Below are positions 8,283 to 17,215 of a stretch of DNA of 64,000 bases, in pieces (positions within the stretch are counted from its first letter, which is position 1; the number at the start of each line of letters is the position of its first letter). The notes under the pieces were generated by a model. It did not search any database and had not been told where the DNA came from. It was given only the letters and a program-made list of their open reading frames with translations. This DNA is from Bacteroidales bacterium UBA4070 (lineage in GTDB: Bacteria; Bacteroidota; Bacteroidia; Bacteroidales; VadinHA17). A program made the translations under genes and the position numbers. Location: assembly GCA_002383485.1 (NCBI GenBank), contig DFYY01000053.1:85617-149616 (forward strand), written 5' to 3'.

Positions 8283-9020
8283 ATGCCGAGACTTACTGCT
8301 ATTGCGGTTTGTGTTCTGCTTACACTCGCCGCAACAGGTCAGCAACGCAGGTATACTGTAGTGCTTGACGATGGTTCCCGGATCAGGGGGACCATCGTTG
8401 CTGATTCTGCGGACTATCTTGATTTAAAGATCCTGACCCCGCAGATTCTGAGAATTGACAGGTCACAGGTGTCATCGCTTGAAAGACTGAAATACCCGGT
8501 AAAGAACAACCAGAAGACCTCAGGTTATTACATCCGGTTTTCAACCAGTCTCCTCACGGGGCGAAGCAAAAACCTCAACAGGAAAGATATAAGTATTAAT
8601 CTGTCGAACGGTTACCAGTTCAGTAATGGCCTGGCGATTGGTGCAGGATCGGGGATAGAGGAACTGGAACTGGTTCTTGTTCCCCTGTACGCGGAGATGA
8701 GATATACTCCACTGAACTCGGGTGTGTCTCCCTATGCGTGGCTCAGGGCAGGTTACAGTTTTGCAACAAGTGACCAGGCTGTGACAGTTGTCGAATATTC
8801 CAAATTGAAAAGGAACTCCGAAGGCGGATTTTTGTTCGGTACCGGAGCCGGCATATCAATGTTTACCTGGAGGAAAACCGCAATAAGTATTGGATTGGGA
8901 TACAGGTACCAGAAGGTCATCTTCCGTGAGGATCTGTACTGGTGGGGCGGGAACACGATCAGGGAGACTGTTACTCATTTCAACAGGCTGGAACTGCAAC
9001 TAGGTTTTACCTTTATGTAA
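8283..9020 (+). CDS. Putative outer-membrane beta-barrel protein
   Basis: A 245-residue protein with a signal peptide (MPRLTAIAVCVLLTLAATGQ). An N-terminal ~60-residue part (YTVVLDDGSRIRGTIVADSADYLDLKI...) resembles small beta domains that precede barrels in Bacteroidota. The remainder has alternating polar/aromatic strands such as SGYYIRFSTSLLTG and AISIGLGYRYQKV, and it ends ...LQLGFTFM with a terminal aromatic pattern, as expected for an outer-membrane barrel of about eight strands. The start is four bases after the LVIVD lipoprotein stop, implying the two act together. It precedes the sigma-factor gene by 77 bases. Function is unknown. Confidence 0.6.
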   Translation: MPRLTAIAVCVLLTLAATGQQRRYTVVLDDGSRIRGTIVADSADYLDLKILTPQILRIDRSQVSSLERLKYPVKNNQKTSGYYIRFSTSLLTGRSKNLNRKDISINLSNGYQFSNGLAIGAGSGIEELELVLVPLYAEMRYTPLNSGVSPYAWLRAGYSFATSDQAVTVVEYSKLKRNSEGGFLFGTGAGISMFTWRKTAISIGLGYRYQKVIFREDLYWWGGNTIRETVTHFNRLELQLGFTFM

Positions 9021-9097
9021 GAGAGAAATATGGACATTGTTTACAGAATATCGCCATAATTGAGTTATTTCGGGGAAACTTGATTCCTGGCGGTATA

Positions 9098-9679
9098 ATG
9101 GGTAAAGAAACAATAAAAGGTCATGAATACTCTGACTCCTATCTTGTTACAAGATGTGCCGGTGGCGATATCCGCTCACAGGAATTCCTTTACAGGCGAT
9201 ACTTTTCGTTTGCCATGTCAATCTGTATCAGGTATACCCGGGATGAGGGGGAGGCGATGGAAATAGTGAATGACAGCTATATGAAGGTCCTGGACAGGCT
9301 TCAGGAATACGATCAGTCAAGGCCGTTTAAGAACTGGTATGGAAAAATCCTCGTAAATACAGCAATTGATAACTACAGAAAGAACCAGAAAAACAACGAA
9401 TTCCTCCCGCTTGAAACGGTAGATGAAACCGGAGAGAGCGATCCTGAAATAGAAACTGAACTTTCAGTTAACGATATCCTGACACTGTACAGTTACCTTC
9501 CGGCAAATTACAGGATGACATTCAACCTCTTCGAAATAGAAGGGTATTCACACGAGGAGATTGGTCAGATGCTGGGGGTTACCGCCTCCACCTCAAGGGC
9601 CAACCTTGCCAGGGCTAAAAAGATGTTGCGGGATCTTTATTGCAGGCATATTATCCCGGTAAAAAAGAGCCATGAATAA
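9098..9679 (+). CDS. ECF-type RNA polymerase sigma factor
   Basis: A protein of 193 residues. The frame is open further upstream, but ATG 9098 gives a normal ECF sigma length, whereas a start at 8942 would overlap the previous gene. Region 2 is seen in QEFLYRRYFSFAMSICIRYT and EAMEIVNDSYMKVLDRL, followed by FKNWYGKILVNTAIDNYRK. Region 4 is SYLPANYRMTFNLFEIEGYS followed by the helix-turn-helix HEEIGQMLGVTASTSRANLARAKKML. It directs RNA polymerase to a regulon under control of a membrane partner. The next gene overlaps its end by eight bases, which implies translational coupling with that partner, the presumed anti-sigma component. Confidence 0.92.
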   Translation: MGKETIKGHEYSDSYLVTRCAGGDIRSQEFLYRRYFSFAMSICIRYTRDEGEAMEIVNDSYMKVLDRLQEYDQSRPFKNWYGKILVNTAIDNYRKNQKNNEFLPLETVDETGESDPEIETELSVNDILTLYSYLPANYRMTFNLFEIEGYSHEEIGQMLGVTASTSRANLARAKKMLRDLYCRHIIPVKKSHE

Positions 9680-10943
9680 GTTTGATGACATATTCAGCCG
9701 TAAGATAAAGGAGGCATTTGACAGCTATGATGCTGACCACCTCGCAGAGAAGGGGTGGAATGCCTATGTCAGCAAGAATGCCAGGAGGCGTAGACGGGCA
9801 ATTATAATTCCGTTGTGGGCCAGGGCAGCCACGGTAGCTGTCCTGGTGACTATCGGTGTGCTCTTTACTGCACGTTTTTATAACCGTAAGGCCGGCGAAC
9901 CGCTAGTTAAGGTTGCACAGGAGACCCGGAATGAACAAACGGAGTCTGTAACCTATAAGGATGATACATCGGCGGTCAGACTTGAAGTCGCTGCAGCAAA
10001 GGATGAAAGTGCCACACCACAACCTGAAGTCACCACGGCAAAGGCCGAAGACGCAGCAGCAAAGACAGCAATGCCGGCATCAGTCCCTGAAAAAGCTGAT
10101 CACTTGAGGGCTTCCGGGCTGGCGGTCAGTACTGCAGCAGAACCCATACCAGCCGGCCTTAATGCAGGGGTGTACCTCGCCGCTGATCCCGCAGAAAAAA
10201 GACTGGCTGATGATGCTGACGTCAGACTGAATCTGACACCTAAAAAGGCACAGAAGGATTACCTGGTGCTGCCCCGGGAAAAGATGACGACAACAATTAT
10301 GACCGGATTATCAGGTATGATGGCCAGTATCGGCAATGCGACATCGACTGCCGGGGGCGTTTCCCTCGGTTTCTACCTGGAGCAGCAGCTTACCCGCAAC
10401 ATAGCGGTTCGTCCTGGCCTGGCCATGGCAAGACATGCTTACTCCATGGAGAGCTCCTCACCGGGTAGAGTATCGCTGGATTACGCTGCACCGGAGCTGG
10501 ACGGCCTGTCAGGAACAATCTCTTCATATTCGGCTGATATTGAAGTACTGTCGATGGAGATTCCGGTAAATTTCGTCTTCTCTGTCCGGAAACGGGCACG
10601 CACAAACCTGTTTGTGAGTACCGGCGCATCAACTGTGTTCTATCTGAACCAGCGCCTGTCGGGGAGCTTTGACAATACTTATACAAAGACATTATACAAT
10701 TCCAATAGCGGGGCAATATCATACGAGTCGGTGACAACAACCGCCAGGATTGAAAGTGAGCAGGAGTTTTTAAACCGTGTTGATTTCATGGGACTTGCCA
10801 ACTTCTCCGCCGGCTACTCCTTTCCGTTCAGCAAAACAAGCAATCTGCTTTTCGAACCGTTTATACAGTTGCCCGTAAAAGACCTTACCAGCCTTAACCT
10901 GCGCATCAGGTACGGCGGGATCTCCATGAAGATTCAGTTCTGA
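9672..10943 (+). CDS. Sigma-factor partner: one membrane segment plus barrel-like C-terminal domain
   Basis: A 423-residue protein. Residues 1-47 are charged and end in a basic cluster (ARRRRR), 48-67 form a single membrane helix, and ~70-200 are a low-complexity Ala/Glu/Lys/Thr linker with repeated PEVTTAKAEDAAAK-like pieces. From ~210 there are amphipathic beta strands of porin type, ending SLNLRIRYGGISMKIQF. The first part fits a cytoplasmic anti-sigma region, and overlap with the sigma gene supports that role. No zinc-binding ZAS motif or FecR domain is seen. The beta-rich domain would lie in the periplasm or reach the outer membrane, giving a possible direct sensor. The anti-sigma role is inferred from context. 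Confidence 0.6.
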   Translation: MNKFDDIFSRKIKEAFDSYDADHLAEKGWNAYVSKNARRRRRAIIIPLWARAATVAVLVTIGVLFTARFYNRKAGEPLVKVAQETRNEQTESVTYKDDTSAVRLEVAAAKDESATPQPEVTTAKAEDAAAKTAMPASVPEKADHLRASGLAVSTAAEPIPAGLNAGVYLAADPAEKRLADDADVRLNLTPKKAQKDYLVLPREKMTTTIMTGLSGMMASIGNATSTAGGVSLGFYLEQQLTRNIAVRPGLAMARHAYSMESSSPGRVSLDYAAPELDGLSGTISSYSADIEVLSMEIPVNFVFSVRKRARTNLFVSTGASTVFYLNQRLSGSFDNTYTKTLYNSNSGAISYESVTTTARIESEQEFLNRVDFMGLANFSAGYSFPFSKTSNLLFEPFIQLPVKDLTSLNLRIRYGGISMKIQF

Positions 10944-12009
10944 GAGGGCTCCCCTGTGGAATCATCCCTGTTCCTTCCTTTTCTGACAAGGAGGATATAG
11001 ACAGGAATTCCAAGCAGGTTCAGGGTGAGGCCTATCCCGGTCTCCCGGGTCTGGTTATTATAGTATTGAAGAACAGCCCCTGCCGGGCCATGGCATAGTA
11101 CGGTCGGACCCCGGTCAGTATGCTGGCATTGGTGCAGCCAAGGGTGGAGATAAGAATGAGAACAGAGATGAACAGCACTCCACCGCTGCCCCATATGCTC
11201 CTGACAGCCTCAATACCGGCTATCTGGTCTCCGGCATTGTTAATCTGCTTAAGCTCGTTGATTGAGAGCAGTTTAAGAAAGGTATAGTTCACCACCAGGT
11301 ATACGATAATGACTATGCCTACACCGGCGATAATGCCTCTCGGGATGTTCCTGTGCGGGTCTTTTACCTCCCCTCCGATAAAGCCGACAGACACCCATCC
11401 CTGGTATGCCCAGAAGGCTGCAAGCATGGCAGTGTAAAACGATGAAAAGGTCACCGCATTGCCAGCCGCCGTCCCACTGACGGCCATGATCCCGGCAACA
11501 GTATCCCGGCCGCCGGCAAGCCCGGCTATGACAATCGCCAGAAGGCCCCCGCCGACAAGAAGAAGGACGGTCTTGTTAACCCATGCCCCGCTTTTCAGTC
11601 CTGACATATTCAGGAAGGTAAGAAACAGAATAAGCAGTATGGTTGTCAGCTTAATCCCGAAATCGCGGAACGGATAAAAAATACCTCCGATTGTCAGGTG
11701 CTGAAGTGACGGAAGTATATCGGGGATGGACATGATGCAGTTGAGTGATTGAGTGAAGACGTAAGCCACGCCTGATATTGCTGCTGTCTGGATCACCGTG
11801 AAGAGAGACCATCCAAAGAGGGAAGAGAAGAAGCGGCCGTAGATGGTTCGCAGGTAGACGTACTCATTGCCGGTGTCGGCAAGCATGCCTGCCACCTCAC
11901 CGTTACTCAGCGCTCCGAAGAGGGTGATTATCCATGCTGCCAGCCATACCAGCAGTATGACATTAAGCACTCTATTTGTCAACATCCAATCGCTTAAATG
12001 AGAATACAA
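10934..12009 (-). pseudogene. Decayed APC-family permease (paralogue of the gene at 1820-3223)
   Basis: The translated sequence follows the intact permease closely over most of its length (for example AFWAYQGWVSVGFIGGEV), but the gene is broken in three ways. The first ~45 residues including TM1 are replaced by unrelated sequence; homology begins at about 11965. After RPYYAMARQG about 89 residues are missing, with the join falling at an LFF tripeptide that occurs at both ends of the missing segment in the intact copy. After ...NTIITRP a one-base loss shifts the frame, and the true C-terminus (GIPVYILLVRKG) continues in the next frame to 10934. A functional transporter is not expected. Its 3' end overlaps the sigma-partner gene by ten bases. 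Confidence 0.85.
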
Positions 12010-12021
12010 TTAAAAAACTTG

Positions 12022-12053
12022 TAAATTTGACCTGTAAATCAAAATAGTCAAAT
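12022..12053 (+). promoter_or_regulatory. tetR promoter element with candidate operator
   Basis: TAAATTTG at 12022-12029 matches the TAnnTTTG -7 consensus. It is overlapped by one arm of an inverted repeat: ATTTGAC (12025-12031) and GTCAAAT (12047-12053), separated by 15 bases and ending just before the ATG at 12057. This placement fits autorepression by the TetR-type protein. Confidence 0.4.
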
Positions 12054-12056
12054 ATA

Positions 12057-12641
12057 ATGTCGGAAATTAACGTAAGAAATCTGATTATAAATTCAGCTTC
12101 GAAATACTTTTCAAAATTCGGTTTTCATAAAACTACTATGGATGAGATTGCCAGGCATATCCATAAAGCCAAAGGGGTGTTATATTATTATTTTAAAGGG
12201 AAGGAAGAGCTTTTTAATGAAGTATTAAAACAGGAGTTAAATGTTGTTAAAATAGAGTTAAAGAAAATTGTTGATGCCGAAAATGATTCCCTTATTACAC
12301 TCAAAGAATATACTCTGACAAGGCTAAAGTTGTTACATAAAGCTGTAAACTATCACGAAATGCTTAAAGCTGATTTTTTCGATAAATATCTATTTGTGAA
12401 AGATGTTCGCGAAGATTTCACTGAATTTGAAAGAGTACAATTGACAATAATACTTAAAAGGGGGAAGTTAGAGGGTTATCTTGATTTCAAAAATATAAAT
12501 TCCACCATTAATATTTTCATGATGGTCATTAATGGGATTGAAATACCATTATTTCTTCAGGAAAAATATTCAGAATACGAGAGTACCATTGATGAACTAT
12601 CATCAATGATTGTCAATAGTTTAAGAACACAAAGAAAATAA
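12057..12641 (+). CDS. TetR/AcrR-family transcriptional regulator
   Basis: A 194-residue protein with the typical TetR DNA-binding domain at the N-terminus: ASKYFSKFGFHKTTMDEIAR (recognition region ~14-33) and AKGVLYYYFKGKEELFNEVL (~40-58). The remaining ~135 residues are the helical ligand-binding and dimerisation domain. Such regulators usually repress adjacent transport genes and respond to small hydrophobic ligands. Here it heads a co-directional series of lipid-related genes, 99 bases before the exporter gene. Inverted repeats precede both its own gene and the exporter gene. Strongly AT-rich codon use separates it from the permease remnant upstream. The ligand may be a fatty-acyl compound, by context only. 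Confidence 0.93.
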   Translation: MSEINVRNLIINSASKYFSKFGFHKTTMDEIARHIHKAKGVLYYYFKGKEELFNEVLKQELNVVKIELKKIVDAENDSLITLKEYTLTRLKLLHKAVNYHEMLKADFFDKYLFVKDVREDFTEFERVQLTIILKRGKLEGYLDFKNINSTINIFMMVINGIEIPLFLQEKYSEYESTIDELSSMIVNSLRTQRK

Positions 12642-12718
12642 TCACAATTTTTTTTCAAACTTTAACAAAAAATACTTTTAGTAAAAATCTATTTTTAATT
12701 TTGAACTGACTTTAAAAC

Positions 12719-12734
12719 AATATTGGTCAATATT
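12719..12734. promoter_or_regulatory. Candidate TetR operator before the exporter gene
   Basis: AATATTG-GT-CAATATT is a perfect 7-base inverted repeat with a two-base centre, ending six bases before the exporter ATG. Its GTCAA core recurs in the repeat in front of the regulator gene, which suggests the same protein binds both. Confidence 0.45.
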
Positions 12735-12740
12735 TAATAT

Positions 12741-14993
12741 ATGGAACGATTTGCACAGAAAATCCTCAAAAACAGATGGCTAATTATAATAAGTGTAATT
12801 GGTATAACAATTCTCTTTGGTCTTCAGACCAGATTTATAAGCATAAACTCTGATATAATCAGTTCATTACCGGACGATGACCCGGCTGCCTTGATGTTTA
12901 AAAATATTGGCAGCCAGTTTGGTGGTAATGACATGGGCATGATAGTCCTTGAATCAGACAATATTTTTAAAGCTGATTTGCTACAGCATGTCAAACAAAT
13001 TACAGACAGCCTGAAAATTACTCATGGCGTTTCTACTGTCACAAGCCTTACCAACATCCTTGATATCAGAAGCACTGAAGAAGGAATTGAAATCGGGAAA
13101 CTTGTTGACGAGTATAACCTTCCGTTTGAGCAGTCCCGGTTAGACAGTCTGAAAACCTATGTATACTCAAAAGAGATGTATAAAGGAGCAATCGTATCAG
13201 AGGATGGAACAGCAACGGTTATACTGTTCACTTTAATTCCTGATGCTGATAAACAGGCAGTTGCCAATGAAATCAAGAACAAGGTTACGGCACTTGATTT
13301 ACCTGAAACAGTCTATTTTGGCGGACTACCATTTATGATAAATGATGTTTCTGATTTAATAGTATCAGATATAGTATGGCTTTTACCGATAGTTTTCATA
13401 GTTATTGCACTGATTTTATTCATAAGTTTCAGGTCTCTCAGAGGCGTACTAATGCCACTCCTTACTGCCGGGATTACCATTATATGGACTGTAGGAATTA
13501 TTGTTACAGCAGGTCATGAACTTACTATTATCTTAAATATTGTACCTGTTATACTGCTTGCAGTAGGGAGTGCTTACACGATTCATGTAATAAACAGCTT
13601 TAATCTATTCAGAACAGGTGATTTCAATCAAACTATAATAAAGGCACTGGGCTATGTAATCATTCCTGTAATTCTTGCAGCGTTAACAACTGCCGTAGGA
13701 TTTGTGTCATTTGTTCTTGGTGCTTACCTGACAATGATTAAGGATTTTGGCATTTTTACGGCAATAGGAGTGATTGTATCCCTTATTCTTGCAATATTTT
13801 TTGTTCCGGCTCTTTCTTCCGTATTTTCAAAAAATGACGGCAAAGTGGCAGAAGATTTACCAGAAAAGAAACCCATTTTATCTCATTTTATCCTATTACC
13901 TCTTTCTAATCTGCTTCTTAAACACCCCAAATATATATTTTCAATTTGGGGTACTTTTCTGGTTATAAGTATTGTCGGCTTGTTCCTTATTAAAACAAGT
14001 ACAAACATGGCTGATTATTTCAAGAAGGATAATCCAACAAGAGTTTCAGAGGATTTGATGCAGAAAAAATTTGGGGGTTCATTTCCTGTTTTTGTTGTTT
14101 TTGACGGTGACATGCAAAGTCCGGAGGTTTTAAACCTTATGATAAAAACCGAACAATTTATGAAACTTGACCCGAATATCAGCATAACACAATCAGTTGG
14201 CGACTTGATTGAGCAAATGAATGACGCCATGCTGGAAGGGAAAAAAATACCTGATGACCGGTCTAAAATCGAGCAGTTATGGTTTCTTCTTGATGGGCAG
14301 GATGTTATGAATCAGCTCGTTTCTGAAGATTTGAAAAGGGGAATTATCCAGTCAAAATTTGCCTCGGTTGAAAACAAAGAAATAGAAATGTTTACCAAAA
14401 AAATGCAACTGTTCATTGAGGAAAACTCAAATGAGAATTGCAAAATAGAATTAACAGGAATGCCTTCTGTTTATGTCAGACTAAATGACAGCCTGATTAA
14501 AAGTCAGTACAGCAGCCTTATGATAGCCTTAGTTCTGGTAGTTCTGATTGTAGGATTAATCTTCCGTTCCTTTTCAAAGGGAGTCTATGCGACCATTCCC
14601 ATAATTGCAACAATATTAATCTTATTCGGGTTTATGGGATACACGGGAATTCCTCTTGATATTGCTACTGTCCTTGTTGGTAGTATTGCATTAGGAATAG
14701 GCATCGATTATTCGATACATTTTATTTCAGGATTTAATTCACACCTTGAAGAAAATGGTGATGCTGAAAAGGCTATTGAAAGAACATTGATGACAAGCGG
14801 CAAGGCTATAATAATTAATGTTACGTCAGTAGCAGCAGGATTCCTGGTATTACTATTTTCTCAGTTAGTCCCATTACAGAATTTCGGTTTGCTCGTGGCA
14901 ATAAGCATGATTGGTTCAGGTCTTGGCTCATTGACACTTTTGCCTGTAATACTGATTTTGGTAAACAGAAAACGTAAAATCATTGCCAATTAA
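12741..14993 (+). CDS. MMPL/RND-superfamily lipid exporter
   Basis: A 750-residue inner-membrane protein with the duplicated RND layout: TM1 near residue 12, a periplasmic domain (~35-205), five or six helices, then a second half with a periplasmic loop (~420-590) and a closing helix bundle. The diagnostic helix sequences VGSAYTIHVINSF (~275) and GIGIDYSIHFISGF (~655) are typical of the MMPL/hopanoid-exporter branch, which moves lipids out of the inner membrane using the proton gradient. It is the first structural gene after the TetR regulator and 25 bases upstream of the LolA-like carrier gene. MMPL-plus-LolA pairs also occur in aryl-polyene and flexirubin clusters. The cargo is unknown. Confidence 0.9.
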   Translation: MERFAQKILKNRWLIIISVIGITILFGLQTRFISINSDIISSLPDDDPAALMFKNIGSQFGGNDMGMIVLESDNIFKADLLQHVKQITDSLKITHGVSTVTSLTNILDIRSTEEGIEIGKLVDEYNLPFEQSRLDSLKTYVYSKEMYKGAIVSEDGTATVILFTLIPDADKQAVANEIKNKVTALDLPETVYFGGLPFMINDVSDLIVSDIVWLLPIVFIVIALILFISFRSLRGVLMPLLTAGITIIWTVGIIVTAGHELTIILNIVPVILLAVGSAYTIHVINSFNLFRTGDFNQTIIKALGYVIIPVILAALTTAVGFVSFVLGAYLTMIKDFGIFTAIGVIVSLILAIFFVPALSSVFSKNDGKVAEDLPEKKPILSHFILLPLSNLLLKHPKYIFSIWGTFLVISIVGLFLIKTSTNMADYFKKDNPTRVSEDLMQKKFGGSFPVFVVFDGDMQSPEVLNLMIKTEQFMKLDPNISITQSVGDLIEQMNDAMLEGKKIPDDRSKIEQLWFLLDGQDVMNQLVSEDLKRGIIQSKFASVENKEIEMFTKKMQLFIEENSNENCKIELTGMPSVYVRLNDSLIKSQYSSLMIALVLVVLIVGLIFRSFSKGVYATIPIIATILILFGFMGYTGIPLDIATVLVGSIALGIGIDYSIHFISGFNSHLEENGDAEKAIERTLMTSGKAIIINVTSVAAGFLVLLFSQLVPLQNFGLLVAISMIGSGLGSLTLLPVILILVNRKRKIIAN

Positions 14994-15018
14994 TTTATTC
15001 ACTAATAAAAATTAAAAT

Positions 15019-15753
15019 ATGAAAGCATTAATTTATTCAGCGGTAGTAACCATTACTGTTCTGGCATGTAGTATATATTCAGTTAATGCACAGGATGCTT
15101 CTTCAATTCTAAAAAGAATGGATGATGTAATGTACTCACCGAAAGATTTAACTGGTAAAAATAGGATTGTTCTTATTGATAAGAGTGGAAAAGAAGAAAT
15201 CAGAGAGGCGACAATCCAACAGAAAGGAAACGATAAAAGAATGTTTCGATTTACAGCACCAGCGTCACAGGCGGGTATATCAGTATTATCGCTACCAAAT
15301 GATGTCATGTATTTGTATTTGCCTGCCTTTGGAAAGGAAAGAAGAATTGCCACCAGTGCAAAGAATCAGAATTTTGCAGGTACAGATTTCTCTTATGATG
15401 ATATGGAGTCAAAACCTTTCTCGGCAAAATACACACCTAAATTAATTGAAGCAGGTACAAATGTATTTACGGTGGAACTGACACCAAAGGCTCAAACTGA
15501 TTATTCCAAAATAGTTGTAACCATCAATAAAACACACTTTTACCCTGAGACGATGGACTATTATGATAAAGGAAATACAAAAATTAAGTCAGCAAAATAT
15601 GTGTTCAGTAAGGTAGGAAACTACTGGAATGCCCAGGAAATTGAAATGACTGACTTTAAGAAAAATCATAAAACAAAAATGCAAATGTCAGACGTCAGAT
15701 ATGACACGGGTTTAACAGATGATGACTTTACAGTCAGAAAATTAATTCAATAA
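15019..15753 (+). CDS. LolA-like periplasmic carrier (outer membrane lipoprotein-sorting family)
   Basis: A 244-residue protein with a signal peptide (MKALIYSAVVTITVLACSIY, cleavage probably after VNAQ). The mature part has the half-open beta-barrel pattern of the 'outer membrane lipoprotein-sorting protein' family: KRMFRFTAPASQAGISVLSL, YLYLPAFGKERRI, FAGTDFSYDDME and a terminal DDDFTVRKL. These proteins accept acylated molecules from the inner membrane and deliver them to the outer membrane. The lack of a lipobox cleavage position suggests a soluble carrier, although a cysteine is present near residue 17. Its location right after an MMPL exporter and ahead of an outer-membrane barrel gene suggests it ferries that exporter's cargo. 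Confidence 0.85.
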   Translation: MKALIYSAVVTITVLACSIYSVNAQDASSILKRMDDVMYSPKDLTGKNRIVLIDKSGKEEIREATIQQKGNDKRMFRFTAPASQAGISVLSLPNDVMYLYLPAFGKERRIATSAKNQNFAGTDFSYDDMESKPFSAKYTPKLIEAGTNVFTVELTPKAQTDYSKIVVTINKTHFYPETMDYYDKGNTKIKSAKYVFSKVGNYWNAQEIEMTDFKKNHKTKMQMSDVRYDTGLTDDDFTVRKLIQ

Positions 15754-15781
15754 ATATACTTATAAGATAATACCACCAACC

Positions 15782-16336
15782 ATGAGAACAGTATCAGGAT
15801 ATATTCTTACGAATGTATTAGGCTGGAAAATCAAAGGTGAATTCCCTGATGTAAAAAAGTCAATCACAATATTTGCACCTCATACAGCGCATATTGATGC
15901 CCTCTATGGGAAATTAGGTATCGCTCAAATGGGTGTCAAATACTTATTCCTTTCGAAAAAGGAACTTTTCTTTTTCCCCATGAATATTGTTATGAAAAAA
16001 TTTGGCTCAATGGCAGTTAGAGGGGTCAAAAATGAAAATGCGATTTATAGGGTTGTAAAGATTTTAAATGAAAATGATGAATTACATGTCGTAATTTCTC
16101 CCGAAGGGTCGATTAATAGGGTAACAAATTGGAATAAAGGATTTTACTATATGGCAAAGAAGGCTAATGTGCCTATTGTGGTTACATCTCTGGACTACCA
16201 GAAAAAAGAAATGGAAGTCAAAGGCGTCATATACGAACTTAATGATTATGTTACTGTAATAAAGCAAATTAATCAGATGTATAGTAGCGTTACAGGCAAA
16301 ATTCAGCAGAATTTTTCCCTTTCTTCAGAAAATTAA
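15782..16336 (+). CDS. Lysophospholipid acyltransferase-like protein (PlsC type)
   Basis: A 184-residue protein of the small PlsC-like acyltransferase type. The HX4D catalytic motif is present as HTAHID (H34, D39), and ISPEGSINRVTNWNKGFYYM (~103-122) matches the second glycerol-phosphate acyltransferase block (EGxR-like, here EGSI). It would transfer a fatty acyl group to a glycerolipid, sugar or lysolipid at the cytoplasmic face. It is 28 bases after the LolA-like gene and three bases before the patatin gene, so translation is likely coupled. Similar short acyltransferases are found in ornithine-lipid, flexirubin and aryl-polyene loci. The acyl acceptor is unknown. Confidence 0.8.
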   Translation: MRTVSGYILTNVLGWKIKGEFPDVKKSITIFAPHTAHIDALYGKLGIAQMGVKYLFLSKKELFFFPMNIVMKKFGSMAVRGVKNENAIYRVVKILNENDELHVVISPEGSINRVTNWNKGFYYMAKKANVPIVVTSLDYQKKEMEVKGVIYELNDYVTVIKQINQMYSSVTGKIQQNFSLSSEN

Positions 16337-16339
16337 AAT

Positions 16340-17215
16340 ATGAAGAAACCCGTTGCATTAGTATTATCAAGCGGAGGGTCAAAAGGACTTGCCCAGATTG
16401 GTGTGATTAACGAACTGGAAAAACAGGGTTTCCAAATAACATCAGTATCAGGTTCTTCCATAGGTTCTGTCATTGGTGGACTTTACGCAATGGGTAAATT
16501 GCCAGAATTTACAGTTTGGGTAAAAACATTAGACCGAAAAACAATTTGGAGGTTAATGGATTTCACCTTTTCAACCTATGGATTATTAAAAGGGGTGAAA
16601 GCATTTGATAAAATGAAAACATTTATTCCTGACGTGAACATTGAAGAAATGAATGTCTCTTTTGTTGCAGTTGCAACTGATATAATAAATGAGAAGGAAG
16701 TCGTTTTTAATTCAGGTAGTTTTTATGATGCAATCAGAGCATCAATAGCAATTCCGACCATTCTTACTCCTGTAAAATATAAGGAAACAATATTGGTTGA
16801 CGGGGCGGTTTTAAATCCAATTCCAATAGAGCATGTGGTACGTAAAGATGATGATATTCTTGTTGTTGTGAATTTATACGGGGATAAACAAGTTGAATTG
16901 GGAAAAGCAGGTCTGATAAATGAGAACCATATTCCAGCCAAACTTAATGGCTTAATAAAAGTCATATCCAAATTAGCTATTTCCGGAGATAAAAGAAGTT
17001 TAGGGTATTATTCACTGTTAACAGCTACAACTTCTGCAATGGTCCATAAAATTTCAAAGCAAAATATTGAAAAATTCAAACCGGACATATTAATCAATAT
17101 CCCCTATGATTCATCAGATACTTTCGACTTTCATAAAGCAGATGAGTTGATAAAAATAGGAGAGATTGCTGCAAAAGAAGCAATCTCAATATATAAAAAA
17201 ACAATACCATGCTAA
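16340..17215 (+). CDS. Patatin-like phospholipase
   Basis: A 291-residue cytoplasmic-type member of the patatin/RssA branch. It shows the oxyanion-hole loop SSGGSKG (~10-16), the nucleophile elbow GSSIG with Ser40, and the DGA motif with Asp154, so the Ser-Asp dyad is complete. It has no signal peptide. It likely hydrolyses acyl esters of phospholipids or a lipid intermediate, perhaps supplying lysolipid or fatty acid to the neighbouring acyltransferase. It starts three bases after the acyltransferase stop and overlaps the next gene by seven bases (ATGCTAA), a sign of tight co-translation. Pairing of an acyltransferase with a patatin hydrolase suggests acyl-chain remodelling. Confidence 0.9.
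   Translation: MKKPVALVLSSGGSKGLAQIGVINELEKQGFQITSVSGSSIGSVIGGLYAMGKLPEFTVWVKTLDRKTIWRLMDFTFSTYGLLKGVKAFDKMKTFIPDVNIEEMNVSFVAVATDIINEKEVVFNSGSFYDAIRASIAIPTILTPVKYKETILVDGAVLNPIPIEHVVRKDDDILVVVNLYGDKQVELGKAGLINENHIPAKLNGLIKVISKLAISGDKRSLGYYSLLTATTSAMVHKISKQNIEKFKPDILINIPYDSSDTFDFHKADELIKIGEIAAKEAISIYKKTIPC

Noticed and set aside
8942..9097. Upstream extension of the sigma-factor gene
   Set aside because: The extension overlaps the preceding outer-membrane gene and adds residues with no sigma-factor character. ATG 9098 gives the usual length.
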